Source: Heracleum sosnowskyi | Lineage: Eukaryota > Streptophyta > Magnoliopsida > Apiales > Apiaceae | Direction of reading: 5' to 3' | Assembly (NCBI GenBank): GCA_030848705.1 | Contig: CM061243.1 | Span: 123,883,659-123,947,658 of the forward strand | Length of the DNA: 64,000 bases | Part shown: in pieces, positions 11,069 to 22,326 of the stretch | How the letters are laid out: each line of letters begins with the position of its first letter | How positions within the stretch are numbered: position 1 is the first letter of the stretch | Program-made: the position numbers and the translations under genes | Notes under the pieces: model-generated | Databases searched by the model: none | What the model was told of the DNA's origin: nothing | Seen by the model: the letters and a program-made list of their open reading frames with translations, nothing else

Positions 11069-14000
11069 TTAATGTGTAGCTTCAATTTTCCTTTGTTTTT
11101 CCATGTATTCATCATATTCTCTCTTCTTCCTGATTTCTTCCCTTCTTGAGTTCTCATCTATGGCTCTCAGCATATCATCCATTGCTGTTAGTTCTTCTAG
11201 AAGAGGAGAGTTCTCTAGAGCTTTGATAGCTTCCCTTAGTCTTTCTTCAGTGTAGTAGTTTAGGTGCTCCATCCTAATCTTGCATGTTGCTCCCCATGAG
11301 TCCTTGTACTCCACTGTGTAAGGATTAAGCTTCACTTTACATAGCCCTCTCCTCCTTAGATCTTCAGCCTTTGCTTCCATCTCAACCATTTCTTTTTCTT
11401 TTAGAACTCTCTTTTCTTCATCTTTCTTCCTCATTGATTCTTCATAATCAGAATGTAGCTTCATATATCTTGCAATCTCAATCTTCCACACTCTTTCTTC
11501 CTTTTCTTCAAAATTGAGTAAGGCATTGATTCTATGTAGCTCATGAGTGTCAAAGTGTACCCATCCTTCATATCTCATCTCTCTCTCCCTTCCATCAGTG
11601 TACTTGATCTCCAAATGATCCTTCACCACCTTGACTTCAAAGATCCTTTGAGCTCTCAGAAATGTTAGGGTATCAACATCATAGTCTTCATTTAGAGGAG
11701 GAACATTGATGCCCACAACATTAGTGAGTTTTCTAGTTTTCTTTGTTATCCTTATCCTTCTGGGAACACTCTTGATCTTCACATGTTTCACAAGAGGCAC
11801 CTTTCTGGAACAAGGTGATTTTGTCTTTAGTACCTCATCACTTGGAAGTAGCTTCACTCCTTTGTCCTTGACCCACTGTAACACTCCACCAGCTGTGATC
11901 TTGTGGAAGTGTCTTTTTAGAGTTATTATGGATTTTCTCCCTTGTAATGGCAAGTCAGTAGTTTTGGATCTTGATTTTGTAGGATCATTACTAGCAGTAT
12001 CCACCCTAGACATAGAGCCTTGTGTTCTGGTTGAGATATTGCTAGCAATATCCTTGACTTGCTGACTTCCACTTCTCTTCTTTTCAGTTTCTTTCTTGTC
12101 TTGACTGTCTTTGTTGTCTTTATTAGAGTCTTTGGATTTCTTGGGGTTCTTGCTCTTGCTGTCTCCAGCTCCATCCTTATCACTCCTTGATTGGCTCCTT
12201 CTTCTATACCTCTTCTCCTCATCATCCTTGTCATCCTTTCTTTGTACCTTGTCTTGTTGATTAAGAGAAGTTTTTCCACTTATCATGAATGACTATAGAA
12301 TTTGAATTGTTTCCTTTTCATCATCACTCCTTTCTCCCCTCTTGGTTTTGAACATTCCAATAATCTGGGCTATCCTGCCTCTGTTCCTTGTCTCTAGATC
12401 TTGAGGAATCATGATTTGTTCAACTTGACTAGATTCAGGGTTGCTTTGATAGATGACAGTTCTTGGTTCCTTAATAACCTCAGGCAACCTTAGCATCTGA
12501 TCCTTGAGAAGTTCATTGTATAATCTTTGATTGTTGGCCCCCTTCTTTTCAATTAAAGTCACAAGAACGTCAATTTCAGTGTACCTCAGCTGCTGTAGAG
12601 AGTGTAGTGATAGATGCCACAAATGATTGTCCTTGGAGATCAAGATGATTTCACTTACATAAGCTCCATTCCTCTTGCAGACAACCACTGTAATGTTATA
12701 AATGAGGTTCTTCAACTTTCTCCTGTACTCCAAGGCATCATTGTTAACATTAGCTTCAACATCCTTTAGAAGTTCTGAGAATGCTTAATCATGGAAGATG
12801 CTTGTGTCTGCAACCTCTATCAATTTGGCTTCTGTCACACAAGATACCTTGACAGGCTGAGCTGGTCTTGATGTATGAGAAGATGTCTTTAACTCCATTA
12901 TGCTTGGATAGACTGTTGAGGTGACTGATATCTTTTGACCAGCTGAGTTCACCACATCCACAGTGGGAAGAGTAACTGGTTGCAGAGTTGACTCCTCTTG
13001 CATAATTGCCTTGCCCTTTGTCCTGCTTTTCTTTGCATTAGCAGCAGTGACCTCCATTGCTTTCTCCCCCTTAGGCTTGGAATCAGACACTAAGACTTGA
13101 GCCTCACCAGGGACAGGAAGATTCATGCTTTTCAGCATTGTTGTCAGCATCTGTTGTTGCACTAAAAGGATATTGGAGGTATTAGTGCTTTGATCATCCA
13201 GCTTTTCATTCAACTTGTCCAGGGAGTGAGAAAGAACCCTGTTTTCATCCTTTAGAGAAGCCACCTCTCTTTCTAAGCAATCAACCTTGGAGAAGAGTTG
13301 TTGAGATTTAAAGGAGTTAAGAGATTGATCCTTGAGCTTGGAGAATTCAAATTTAGAAATATCTGACAGAGGGACCTCATCCACCAATTTGTCACCATAT
13401 TGATTCTTCCACATGATGTTCAGCATAGCATTGGTGGTAATGTTGGCTTTGACTTGATTTTCCAGTGTAGTAGCCATCTTCTTGATATTATCTGTCACCA
13501 TTGCAAGAGAAAGATCCATGATGTTGACTGAGTGTGTAGTTTTCTGTACTTCCTTGAGGATGCCAGCTACCTTAGGAAAATCAGAGAGATATGAGTTTTT
13601 AAGGTGAGTGAGAGATCTGTCTGTCTCCTCCTTGACTGAGTAAATCTCTGATTGAAGCCCTTTCCCAAGATAGTGCAGAGCCTTCAGTTGATTTTTATAG
13701 ACATCATTCACAGCATCAAAGACTTCAGCTGGAGAGAGATTCTTGGCATTGGAGCCCAAAGAAGTAAGATAATCCTCTCTCAGGAAAGCTAGGGCATCTT
13801 TGAGTTTGATGGTCCTCTTAGCATCCAACCAGGCATCCACATTTCCCTCTGGTTCAGCTGCATCCACTATTTTCTCCTGCTGAGCCTCAACATCCTCCTT
13901 GTGACAGAGCAGAATGGCCTCATAGTCAGCATTGGGCAAGTTTGAAGTGAGGAGATGTTGGGCAATCTTTGAGAACTCATCAATCTGTGCCACATGAAGA

Positions 14001-15883
14001 TTTTGAATGTCTTCATCCGTCAATTTTGAGGGCACAGATGATGATCCTGAAGCCCTGTCATGTTGCACAGGTTTCAGCCATTCATTGATTGTGGCCTTAG
14101 CCAAGTGAGAGCTGGTGCTAGGCACCTCATGGGGGATAGATTGAGTTTCCTCCAGCCTTGGAATGGCTGTAGAGTCTGATGCTGTCTCCATTGAAATGGG
14201 ATGATTTACAGCATCATCTCTAAATGCCTGTGAAGGCAAGTCCACATCCTGAAGGATGGGAGTGTTTGGCATAGAGTCTCCAGTAAGAACTGGTGAATCC
14301 TCTATGTTTTTGTTGGTGTCATTAGGATATGCCCCAGCGTGCATTCCCTGACCAACTAAATGTGGGTCCTGGGTGGTGAGCACAGTTTCGTGCACCATGT
14401 CACTTGAAATTGGCTCAATCACAGGGGTGGATTGTGATTGATCAAAGGCAAGGTTGTCATTTGAATGACTCCCTTGTTGAGAAGAAATGTTAATGAAAGA
14501 TTCTGAGAGATAAGTGGGGTGTAGATTAGATTTTGGCAACTCCCCCTGAGAAATAGGAGGAGTTTCAAGTGTGATGTGCTCTCCACTCAGTGTAGATTCT
14601 CCCTTATTTCTCCTAGGGTCAAGAGTGAGGTCTTGGCCCTGTGCAGACTCTTTACAAGGTGCAGTGGGGAGGCTGCTCTTTTCAATACCAACACCCTGTT
14701 GAGAGGATATTGATAGTAATAGGTTTACCCTTTTTAACACATCTGTATCCTGTTGGGAGGATTCAGTGGCAGCTATTTTCTTGGACTTCTTCTTTTGTTT
14801 AGTGAGTGGTGACTCAGGATGCTCACCTTCTACCTCTACAGTTTCATTTACCACAACCAGGGTTCTCTTCTTATTCTTCTTTTTAGATACCTCAGTCTTT
14901 TGAGAGACTGAAGCACTTGGCTCCCTAATTACTAATGTACTATTTGCAGGAGGGTTTTCAGTTGGGTTAAGAAGGCTTGGGTTAGACTGAGTGTCAACTC
15001 CAACCTTAGCCTTCTTTGACTGAGAAAATGTTGAATCATATATAGGCTTGTCAAGGGGATATGATTTGAATGTTTCCTGTATAAACTCAGTAACATTCAA
15101 CTTCACATCCACCTTGTTCCTTGTATCCAATGACCCAAATAGAATTTTGGACATTGGTTTAGGATAAGCCAATTTATCAGTGTTTACAACATCTAATTCA
15201 TGCAGAGAAGGATCTAAAGAATTTAAAATGCATTGAAGGAAGCGAGGATAGAAAATTTCCGTACCTCGGTTGCGAGTGGTCTTACCTAACCGTTGGCTGA
15301 GCTCCCTTAGTATGATGGCTCCTACATTTATCTGTTTGTTGTAGGCCAGGGAGTGAGCGAGCTTCACTGCAATGTGGCTGATTTGATCCCAACCAGTCTT
15401 TCTGCAAAGAAAGACCTTCTGGAGCGCATCAAACATGAATGACCATTCCTTCCTGACATGCTTCTTGTTCAGTCTAGCCATGTCAATTGTGTCGTCATAA
15501 TTGATGAAGGTCATGAAGTCTATCATTTCCAAGTCTGTAGCTTCATCATCATGACCTTCTGTCTTGAAGCCCAAAGCGGTGTTAATCTCCTTCTCACCAA
15601 AGGACAGGTGCCTTTCCCCAATTGTACAGCTAATTTTTTGAAAAGAAGACCCATCTTCCCTAGCCATGACAGTGACCATGGCAGTCCTCCATAAGCCTTC
15701 AAGAATGTCGACATACATAGGAGGACTCACGGTCAAGGCTTGACTAAGGTAGGATGTGTTCAAGAAGCGAACAAAACATTTGTACTGGGGGCTAGCCTCT
15801 GTATCAGACAGAGTGAGAAAATTGGTTTCCTTGGGGATGGTTAGAGCTTCTGAAGAATCCATGGGTTTAGATTTGGGTGCCAT
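11069..15883 (-). pseudogene. Element A third (env-position) ORF, interrupted by two stops
   Basis: One reading frame of 1,605 codons runs from ATG at 15883 to the stop at 11069, broken by TAA (12785-12787) and TAG (12293-12295). The open parts are about 1032, 163 and 407 codons. The N-terminal ~280 residues are globular-looking and match in layout the third ORF of element B. Then come a long Ser/Thr/Pro/Gln-rich stretch, a heptad-type coiled coil near 13200-13330, and a lysine/glutamate-rich C-terminal third with basic repeats (K-K-T-R-K, R-R-E-E-I-R-K-K-R). I see no convincing signal peptide or membrane segment, so env-like describes position only. Function is unknown. The ORF lies 708 bp after pol, across a spacer with the motif array. 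Confidence 0.8.
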
Positions 15884-15997
15884 TGATTTTATATTGTAGA
15901 AGAAGAAGAGAATTTGAATTTTAGGTTTGAAAGCTTGAGAGTAATCGACAAAGTGAAAAGAGGTGAAAGTGTTTGCAACGGGTATTTATATGATAGA

Positions 15998-16416
15998 GAC
16001 TGTGCGATATAGAGATATGAATCTGTATAGTTTTATTTCATGTCGAGAAGTCAAGAAATAAACTATATCGAGAAGTAGAGATAACTGTATCGCATAGTCA
16101 GAAATGAACTAAGTCGCAAAGTCCAAAAGATAAGAGTACAACGAAGACTTTGCGATATAGTGAAAATACCTGTCGAGAACTCTCAATTTGGAATATGAAA
16201 AGATTTTTCAGACTTGTAGCAAACTCTTGAGATAAAATGAATTTAAATCAAGAATTCTATTAATTTTAATGGGACTTGTCGATATAGTTATACTGTGTCG
16301 CGTAGTCAATAAAATGAACTATATCGCAGACTCAATAATAAGCTGTATCGAGAAGTCTTGCTTAATTAACAGTTTGCGATATAAGTCTGTTTAATTTAAC
16401 TTATGTAGTGAACTCC
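15998..16416 (-). repeat. Element A pol-ORF3 spacer motif array
   Basis: Between the pol stop (16592) and the ORF3 ATG (15883) lie about 12-13 copies of the same motif family seen in the LTR, in both orientations. Starts include 15998, 16041, 16062, 16084, 16108, 16146, 16169, 16273, 16292, 16318, 16342 and 16372. Typical forms are ACTATATCGAGAAGTAG and GACTTTGCGATATAG. The spacer is otherwise AT-rich and non-coding. It may hold the promoter, splice or translation signals for ORF3. Confidence 0.75.
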
Positions 16417-16591
16417 TAAAAACATCTATGTAGAGATGTCTTAGAGATTCACTAACATTGATGATTTGAAAAATATGTTGCAGTAAGAATACTGAAATAT
16501 TTATAAATCATATTTCAGCCAATTTTCACTCTATGTAAATATAGCATTTAGTACAGTGAAAATTTACTGCTTCAACAACTGATTGTCACAT

Positions 16592-19500
16592 TTACTTAGA
16601 ACTACTAAATGAAGGATTGAGCATTCCAATTTCACTCACAAGTCTGTTGAAGACAGCTTCATTTAGAGGTTTAATAAATATGTCAGCCAATTGTTTTTCT
16701 GTTGGAACATAGGACACTGCTATAGTACCATTTGCTGCATGTTCCCTTATGAAATGGTACCTTATCTCAATGTGCTTTGTAGTAGAATGATTCACTGGAT
16801 TGGCAACAATGGATATTGCACTAGTATTATCACACATCAGAGGAATGTTTTCCAATACTAGTCCATAATCCATAAGTTGGTTTCTAATCCAAAGCAATTG
16901 AGCACAACAGCTACCAGCAGCAATATATTCAGCTTCAGCTGTAGATGTTGCTGTGGATTGTTGTTTCTTGCTGAACCAGGACACCAACCTTTGACCTAGA
17001 AATTGACAGCTACCTGAAGTGCTCTTTCTGTCAATTCTGCATCCAGCATAATCTGAGTCTGTGTAGCCAACTAGGTTGAACCCTGTGCCTTTTGGATACC
17101 ATAAGCCAAGATTGGGAGTCCCTTTCAGATACTTGAAGATTCTTTTGATTGCCATCATGTGAGATTCTTTAGGATCAGACTGAAATCTTGCACAAAGACA
17201 TGTGGCAAACATGATGTCTGGCCTGCTTGCAGTGAGATAGAGTAGTGAACCAACCATGCCTCTATAAACTTTTATGTCAACTCTTTTTCCTTTCTTGTCT
17301 TCATCAAGTTTGATAGCAGTTGACATAGGAGTTTTTGCTGGGGATGAGTCTTCTAAACCATATTTCTTTAATAAATCTCTGACATACTTTGACTGGTTTA
17401 TAAAGATCCCATCCTTTCTTTGGTTTACTTGAAGGCCTAGGAAATAGGTTAGCTCTCCCATCATACTCATCTCATATTTGCTCTGCATCAACTTTGAGAA
17501 CCTTTGACACAGCTTCTCATTTGAGGAGCCAAAAATGATATCATCCACATAAATTTGAACTAGAATGATATCATCACCATGTTTCTTGAAGAATAGAGTC
17601 TTATCAATTGTGCCCCTAGTAAATTGATGTTCAAGAAGAAATTGAGAAAGAGTTTCATACCAGGCTCTAGGTGCCTGTTTGAGACCATAAAGTGCCTTGA
17701 GCAATTTGTATACAAAGTCTGGGAATTCTTCATTTTCAAAGCCAGGAGGTTGAGACACATAAACTTCTTCAGCAAGATGACCATTGAGAAAAGCACTTTT
17801 CACATCCATTTGATACACCTTGAAATCTGAATGAGCTGCAAAAGCCAAAAAGATTCTAATGGCTTCCAGTCTTGCTACAGGTGCAAATGTCTCATCATAG
17901 TCAATGCCTTCTTGCTGACAGTATCCTTTGGCAACCAGCCTTGCCTTGTTTCTTACAACCACACCTTCTTCATCCATTTTATTTCTGAATACCCATTTAG
18001 TGTCAATGACATTCTTTCTTTCAGGTGGTGGTACTAGTTCCCAAACTTTATTCTTCTCAAATTGATTCAACTCTTCTTGCATAGCTACAATCCAGTCAGA
18101 ATGCTTTAATGCTTCTTCAATCACTTTGGGTTCTTCTTGTGATAGAAAACAACTATAAAGACATGTATTGATTGTAGCTCTTCTTGTTCTTACACCTTCA
18201 CTAGGGTCACCAATGATTTGATCTCTAGTGTGTGCCCTGTCCCATTTCCCTGTGTGTTCTTGATCATTTTCCTGACTTGTCTCGGAATTGTTTGCATTTG
18301 TATCTCTTTCTTCTCCTCCCCCTGTGTTGATGCTCTCTTGCATAGGAGTTTGAGGATTATTGTCAGGATCATTTCTTTCATCAATTTGGACAGGTACAGT
18401 AGAGCTTTCTTCTTCACTTTCAGAATCTTCAGAATCCTTTTGGTTTTCAAATCTTAGTAGCACACTTTCTGTCTCACTTGCTTTAAGTCCAGGGAATTTC
18501 TTGTCATCAAAGGTTACATCCATACTTTCCATCACTTTGTGTTGCTCAGGAACAAACACTCTGTATGCCTTTCTTTCAAGAGAATATCCAATGAAGATAC
18601 CTTCAAATGCCTTTGCATCAAATTTACCAACATACTCGGATGTATCTTTCATCACAAAACATTTACTTCCAAATGCATGAAGATGCTTGAAGGATGCTCT
18701 TTTTCCAGTCATCAATGAATAAGAGGTTTTGCCAGTTCTCTTATTGATCAATGTTCTATTTTGCACATAGCATGCTGTGTTAACAGCATCAGCCCAAAAG
18801 CTAGTAGGTAGCTTTGCATCCAACAGCATTGTCCTTGCAGCTTCAATGAGAGTTCTATTCTTCCTTTCTACAACTCCATTTTGCTGTGGAGTTCTAGGAG
18901 CAGAGAACTGTTGAGATATGCCCTTGTCTTTACAGAATTCATACAAGGTGGCATTTCTAAATTCAGTCCCATTATCACTTCTCAATGCTACCACAGATGA
19001 GCCACTGTTTTGTGCTTCCTTATCAACTCTCTTGATATGTTCAATGATTATTTGAGGAGCTTCATCCTTGGAAAATAAGAATTCAACCCATGTGTATCTT
19101 GAGTAATCATCAACCATAACCAAGGCATATTTCTTCTTGGAAAGAGACAATACATTTACAGGACCAAACAGGTCCATGTGAATCAATTGCAGAGGTTTTG
19201 AATTTGAATTGAGCAACTTTTCTTTGTGACTTGATCTTTTAATTTTTCCTTTCTGACAAGCTTCACAGGCTTCACTTTGAACAAACTCCAAAGATGGCAT
19301 GTCTTTTATGAGCTCTCTCTTTGCTAGAGAGTTCATAGCATTGACATTCAAGTGAGACAGTTTCTTGTGCCAAAGCCAAAACTCTTCATTTGAGGCTTTT
19401 GTGTAGAAACAACATATTTCTCCCTTATCTGCAGCCTTGAGATCAGCTACAAACAAGCTTCCTTTCTTCACACCAGTTAGAACAACTTCACCACTTTCTC

Positions 19501-19798
19501 TTTTTGAGATTGAACAATGATCTTCATCAAATTCTACTTTGAAACCTCTGTTGGTAAATTGTCCAATGCTCAAGAGATTATGCTTCAGTCCTTCAACGAA
19601 TGCTACATCTTCAATAATGACATTTCCAGATTTAACACTGCCATATCCCATTGTATAACCAATGTTGTCATTTCCAAAGGTTACTGATGGGTCAGCCTTT
19701 TCCTCAAAATGTGATAGCAGGGCTATATCACCAATCATGTGACTTGAGCAACCACTGTCCAAGATCCATATGACTCTTTTATTCCTGTTGCCCTGCAT
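16592..19798 (-). CDS. pol: Element A pol polyprotein (PR-IN-RT-RH), 1068 aa
   Basis: This polyprotein of a Ty1/copia element would process itself, integrate cDNA, and carry out reverse transcription and RNA removal in virus-like particles. Visible landmarks: protease D-S-G at residues 14-16; GAG-pre-integrase H-K-K-L-S-H-L near 145; integrase catalytic D209, D275 and E311, giving D-x65-D-x35-E; RT Y-V-D-D at 750-753; RNase H with D-S-D-Y-A-G and S-T-A-E-A-E-Y; conserved C-terminal K-H-I-E-I-R-Y-H-F. The frame is fully open. Its ATG follows an in-frame TGA and lies 12 nt after the gag stop in the -1 frame, so expression needs something other than simple readthrough. The protein is closely similar to pol of element B. 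Confidence 0.95.
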   Translation of the reverse strand: MQGNRNKRVIWILDSGCSSHMIGDIALLSHFEEKADPSVTFGNDNIGYTMGYGSVKSGNVIIEDVAFVEGLKHNLLSIGQFTNRGFKVEFDEDHCSISKRESGEVVLTGVKKGSLFVADLKAADKGEICCFYTKASNEEFWLWHKKLSHLNVNAMNSLAKRELIKDMPSLEFVQSEACEACQKGKIKRSSHKEKLLNSNSKPLQLIHMDLFGPVNVLSLSKKKYALVMVDDYSRYTWVEFLFSKDEAPQIIIEHIKRVDKEAQNSGSSVVALRSDNGTEFRNATLYEFCKDKGISQQFSAPRTPQQNGVVERKNRTLIEAARTMLLDAKLPTSFWADAVNTACYVQNRTLINKRTGKTSYSLMTGKRASFKHLHAFGSKCFVMKDTSEYVGKFDAKAFEGIFIGYSLERKAYRVFVPEQHKVMESMDVTFDDKKFPGLKASETESVLLRFENQKDSEDSESEEESSTVPVQIDERNDPDNNPQTPMQESINTGGGEERDTNANNSETSQENDQEHTGKWDRAHTRDQIIGDPSEGVRTRRATINTCLYSCFLSQEEPKVIEEALKHSDWIVAMQEELNQFEKNKVWELVPPPERKNVIDTKWVFRNKMDEEGVVVRNKARLVAKGYCQQEGIDYDETFAPVARLEAIRIFLAFAAHSDFKVYQMDVKSAFLNGHLAEEVYVSQPPGFENEEFPDFVYKLLKALYGLKQAPRAWYETLSQFLLEHQFTRGTIDKTLFFKKHGDDIILVQIYVDDIIFGSSNEKLCQRFSKLMQSKYEMSMMGELTYFLGLQVNQRKDGIFINQSKYVRDLLKKYGLEDSSPAKTPMSTAIKLDEDKKGKRVDIKVYRGMVGSLLYLTASRPDIMFATCLCARFQSDPKESHMMAIKRIFKYLKGTPNLGLWYPKGTGFNLVGYTDSDYAGCRIDRKSTSGSCQFLGQRLVSWFSKKQQSTATSTAEAEYIAAGSCCAQLLWIRNQLMDYGLVLENIPLMCDNTSAISIVANPVNHSTTKHIEIRYHFIREHAANGTIAVSYVPTEKQLADIFIKPLNEAVFNRLVSEIGMLNPSFSSSK

Positions 19799-19809
19799 TC
19801 ACAAAATAA

Positions 19810-22278
19810 CTAAGTTGTTTTTGGTACCCACACTTGGTAGGGTCCAGTTGGTTTAGAAACATTTTTGTTAACAATTCTTCTATCATAAGATGTATTTCTC
19901 ACAGTAGGAGACTTCACTTTTTCTGTAGCTTTGGAGTTTACACTCTTAGGCTCACATGAAGTTTTTACCCTTTCAACCTTGATTGGGGATCCTGTCCTGT
20001 GAGAGTGTGCATGTGTGTGTGATTCACATGATTGTGCAGAGTCAAGTTTGTGCTTAAGAGATAAACAATTAGCAATCACAGTCACATAGCATGTCATACA
20101 GTTTGGCTTGCCACATAAAGAATCATGACTAGAATTTATGCTAGCAGAATGATTACTTAGGTTGTCAAATTCAGTAACTACAGGCTTTCTACACTTATGA
20201 GTCAAATGATTAACAGATAAGCATTTTTGACATTGTTTCCTGGGATCATTTGGTACATAAGCATAGTTATTCCCTTTGTTGACACCTACCTTACCATTTC
20301 TTTTTTGTTTCTTTTTCTTAACAACTTCTTTCTTTACTATAGGACTCTTAACAGGGTTGTCTTTGGTCTCTTTCTGACTGACAGATTCAGGAGGGACAGA
20401 AGTATTTTTAGCAGCCTCATCTTCTTCAAGAATTTGTTGTTTGATGACCAATAGTTCTTCATCAAATTCAACAACACTCTTTCTGAAGATGGGCTGTTCA
20501 ACACTAGACAAAATGGTTGGGGCATTTTTGTTTATAAAAGATTCTTTTCTTTTGCCCTTTGCCTTCTTCCTTCCTTTATCATTCTCATAGTCAAAACCAA
20601 CTCCAACCTTGCAGTCTTCAGTGTGTTCCTTGTGATAGGTTTGAATAAGCTCAGATGAGTTTTTGAAGCTTCTAAGTTTTAATTCATTTTCAGTAATTTG
20701 CTCTCTAAGAGCCTTTTCAATTTGTTCAGCACAAGTCACTTTGTTTTTAAGATACTCAATCTCCTTATTCAAACCATCAAGGCTCACCACCATTAACTCA
20801 AGTTCCTCATTCTTTTCTGTAAGCTCAAGATTCTTAGCAGTTAGCCTGTCAATTTCTTCATTAGCAACTAACATACTAGTATGAATATTAAACATTTCAG
20901 TACTCATGTCTTCAACAGTTTGCTTATATTGAAGAGGAGTCATGTCAAGAGAAGTAAGAATAGGTACCTGACTTGAAGATTCACCATCATCAGAAAATGC
21001 CATCAAGGCATAGTTTGAGTACTCTTGTTCTTCTTCTTCATCAGAATCATCCCAGCATTTTCCCTCAGCAATAAAAGCTTTACCCTGTTGTTTCTTGAGT
21101 AGAGCTTCATACTTGGCTTCAAGCTCTAAGTATGCTTTATCCTTCTTGACCTGTTTAGGCTTCTTGCACTCAGTGGCAAAATGCTCAAGTTCATTGCAGT
21201 TATAGCATCTTATTTTGGACCTATCCACACTCCCAGATTTGTATCCTCCTTTAGTTGCACCAGCAATCCCTTTTCCTTTGTTAAAAGAGTTTGAGCCACT
21301 TGAACCACTAGCATTTCCATTATTGAATCTAGACTTGAATGGCTGTTTCCTCTTAAACCTAATGTTAGGATATCTCCTAGCCATATAAGCAAAAGATTTG
21401 TTTTCCATCCTGTCCAGCTCATCCATGCTATAGAACTCATCCTCTTCAGGTAGATCATATACAACCTGAGTTTCTTCACCAGTGTCATCACTTTCCAGTT
21501 CCTCAATCTTGACTTGACTGATTTTTAGAGATTCCAATCTTTGACCTAAATTGTCAGCAATAAGTGCACTAGAAGTGTTGGCCATTAATCCTTGCTTTGC
21601 TTGAATGGATCTCTTTTGAAACAACTCTAACTCATATGTTTTCAAAACACCATACAGCACATCAAAACCAATCTTTGTTAGATCTCTTTCTTTGAGGGAA
21701 GAGATTCTTGGTTCCAAGTGATCTGGAAGAGTTAGTAAAAACTTCATATTAAGCTCCTCTGTCTCATAGTGTTTGTCATAGAGTTTGAGCTCATTTATCA
21801 GCTTGTTGAACCTCTCAAATACTTCTGTGATTCCTTCTTTTGGTTGAGCCATGAAAGATTCATACTGTGAGACCAGAATCTGCTTTTTGTTCTTCCTAAC
21901 CTCAGAAGTTCCTTCACATAGCACTTCTATGAGATCCCACATTTTCTTTGCACTAGTGCAGTGAGCAACAGTGCCATACATGTTGAAATCCATAGATTCA
22001 CAGATGATAAGTTGGAGATGTCCATCCAGTGCTACTTTCTCCTTTTCAGGATCAGTGTATTTTGAGGGATCTTTAAGAACATGCCTTGCTGGTATTTTCT
22101 CAGTTCCTACAGTTGTTTCAGCAATCTCAATCAATGGAATAAAGGGACCATGCTTTAGAATGTCTAAATACATGGGATTTGAAGCTTTGATGAAAAGTAA
22201 CATCTTCTTCTTCCATAGGCTGTAGTGCTCCTTGTTGAAGAGAGGAATCTTGATACTGCTCAGTTTCTGTGAACTCAT
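19810..22278 (-). CDS. gag: Element A Gag, 822 aa
   Basis: Structural capsid and nucleocapsid protein that packages the element RNA. The N-terminal 200 residues carry the UBN2-type copia Gag pattern (W-K-K-K-M near 23, then a long helical domain with L-C-E-G-T-S-E-V). Two zinc knuckles of the form C-x2-C-x4-H-x4-C begin at C358 and C683. Between them is a coiled-coil stretch rich in E/L/K. At 822 residues it is long for copia Gag, which is typical of the SIRE/Maximus group. The start ATG lies 35 nt after the primer-binding site, so the leader is very short. The protein ends W-V-P-K-T-T and stops with TAG. Confidence 0.93.
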   Translation of the reverse strand: MSSQKLSSIKIPLFNKEHYSLWKKKMLLFIKASNPMYLDILKHGPFIPLIEIAETTVGTEKIPARHVLKDPSKYTDPEKEKVALDGHLQLIICESMDFNMYGTVAHCTSAKKMWDLIEVLCEGTSEVRKNKKQILVSQYESFMAQPKEGITEVFERFNKLINELKLYDKHYETEELNMKFLLTLPDHLEPRISSLKERDLTKIGFDVLYGVLKTYELELFQKRSIQAKQGLMANTSSALIADNLGQRLESLKISQVKIEELESDDTGEETQVVYDLPEEDEFYSMDELDRMENKSFAYMARRYPNIRFKRKQPFKSRFNNGNASGSSGSNSFNKGKGIAGATKGGYKSGSVDRSKIRCYNCNELEHFATECKKPKQVKKDKAYLELEAKYEALLKKQQGKAFIAEGKCWDDSDEEEEQEYSNYALMAFSDDGESSSQVPILTSLDMTPLQYKQTVEDMSTEMFNIHTSMLVANEEIDRLTAKNLELTEKNEELELMVVSLDGLNKEIEYLKNKVTCAEQIEKALREQITENELKLRSFKNSSELIQTYHKEHTEDCKVGVGFDYENDKGRKKAKGKRKESFINKNAPTILSSVEQPIFRKSVVEFDEELLVIKQQILEEDEAAKNTSVPPESVSQKETKDNPVKSPIVKKEVVKKKKQKRNGKVGVNKGNNYAYVPNDPRKQCQKCLSVNHLTHKCRKPVVTEFDNLSNHSASINSSHDSLCGKPNCMTCYVTVIANCLSLKHKLDSAQSCESHTHAHSHRTGSPIKVERVKTSCEPKSVNSKATEKVKSPTVRNTSYDRRIVNKNVSKPTGPYQVWVPKTT

Positions 22279-22312
22279 TCTTGATCTTTTTCTGTTTGTA
22301 TGTCAACAGCCT

Positions 22313-22324
22313 GCTCTGATACCA
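22313..22324 (-). other. Element A primer-binding site (initiator Met tRNA)
   Basis: On the minus strand TGGTATCAGAGC starts 2 nt inside the 5' LTR. It is complementary to the 3' end of initiator methionine tRNA, the usual primer for plant copia elements. Confidence 0.93.
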
Positions 22325-22326
22325 CT

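Noticed and set aside
15706..15720. A motif-like ATGTCGACATAC inside element A ORF3
   Set aside because: A single partial match in 4.8 kb of coding sequence; likely chance, so not counted with the array.
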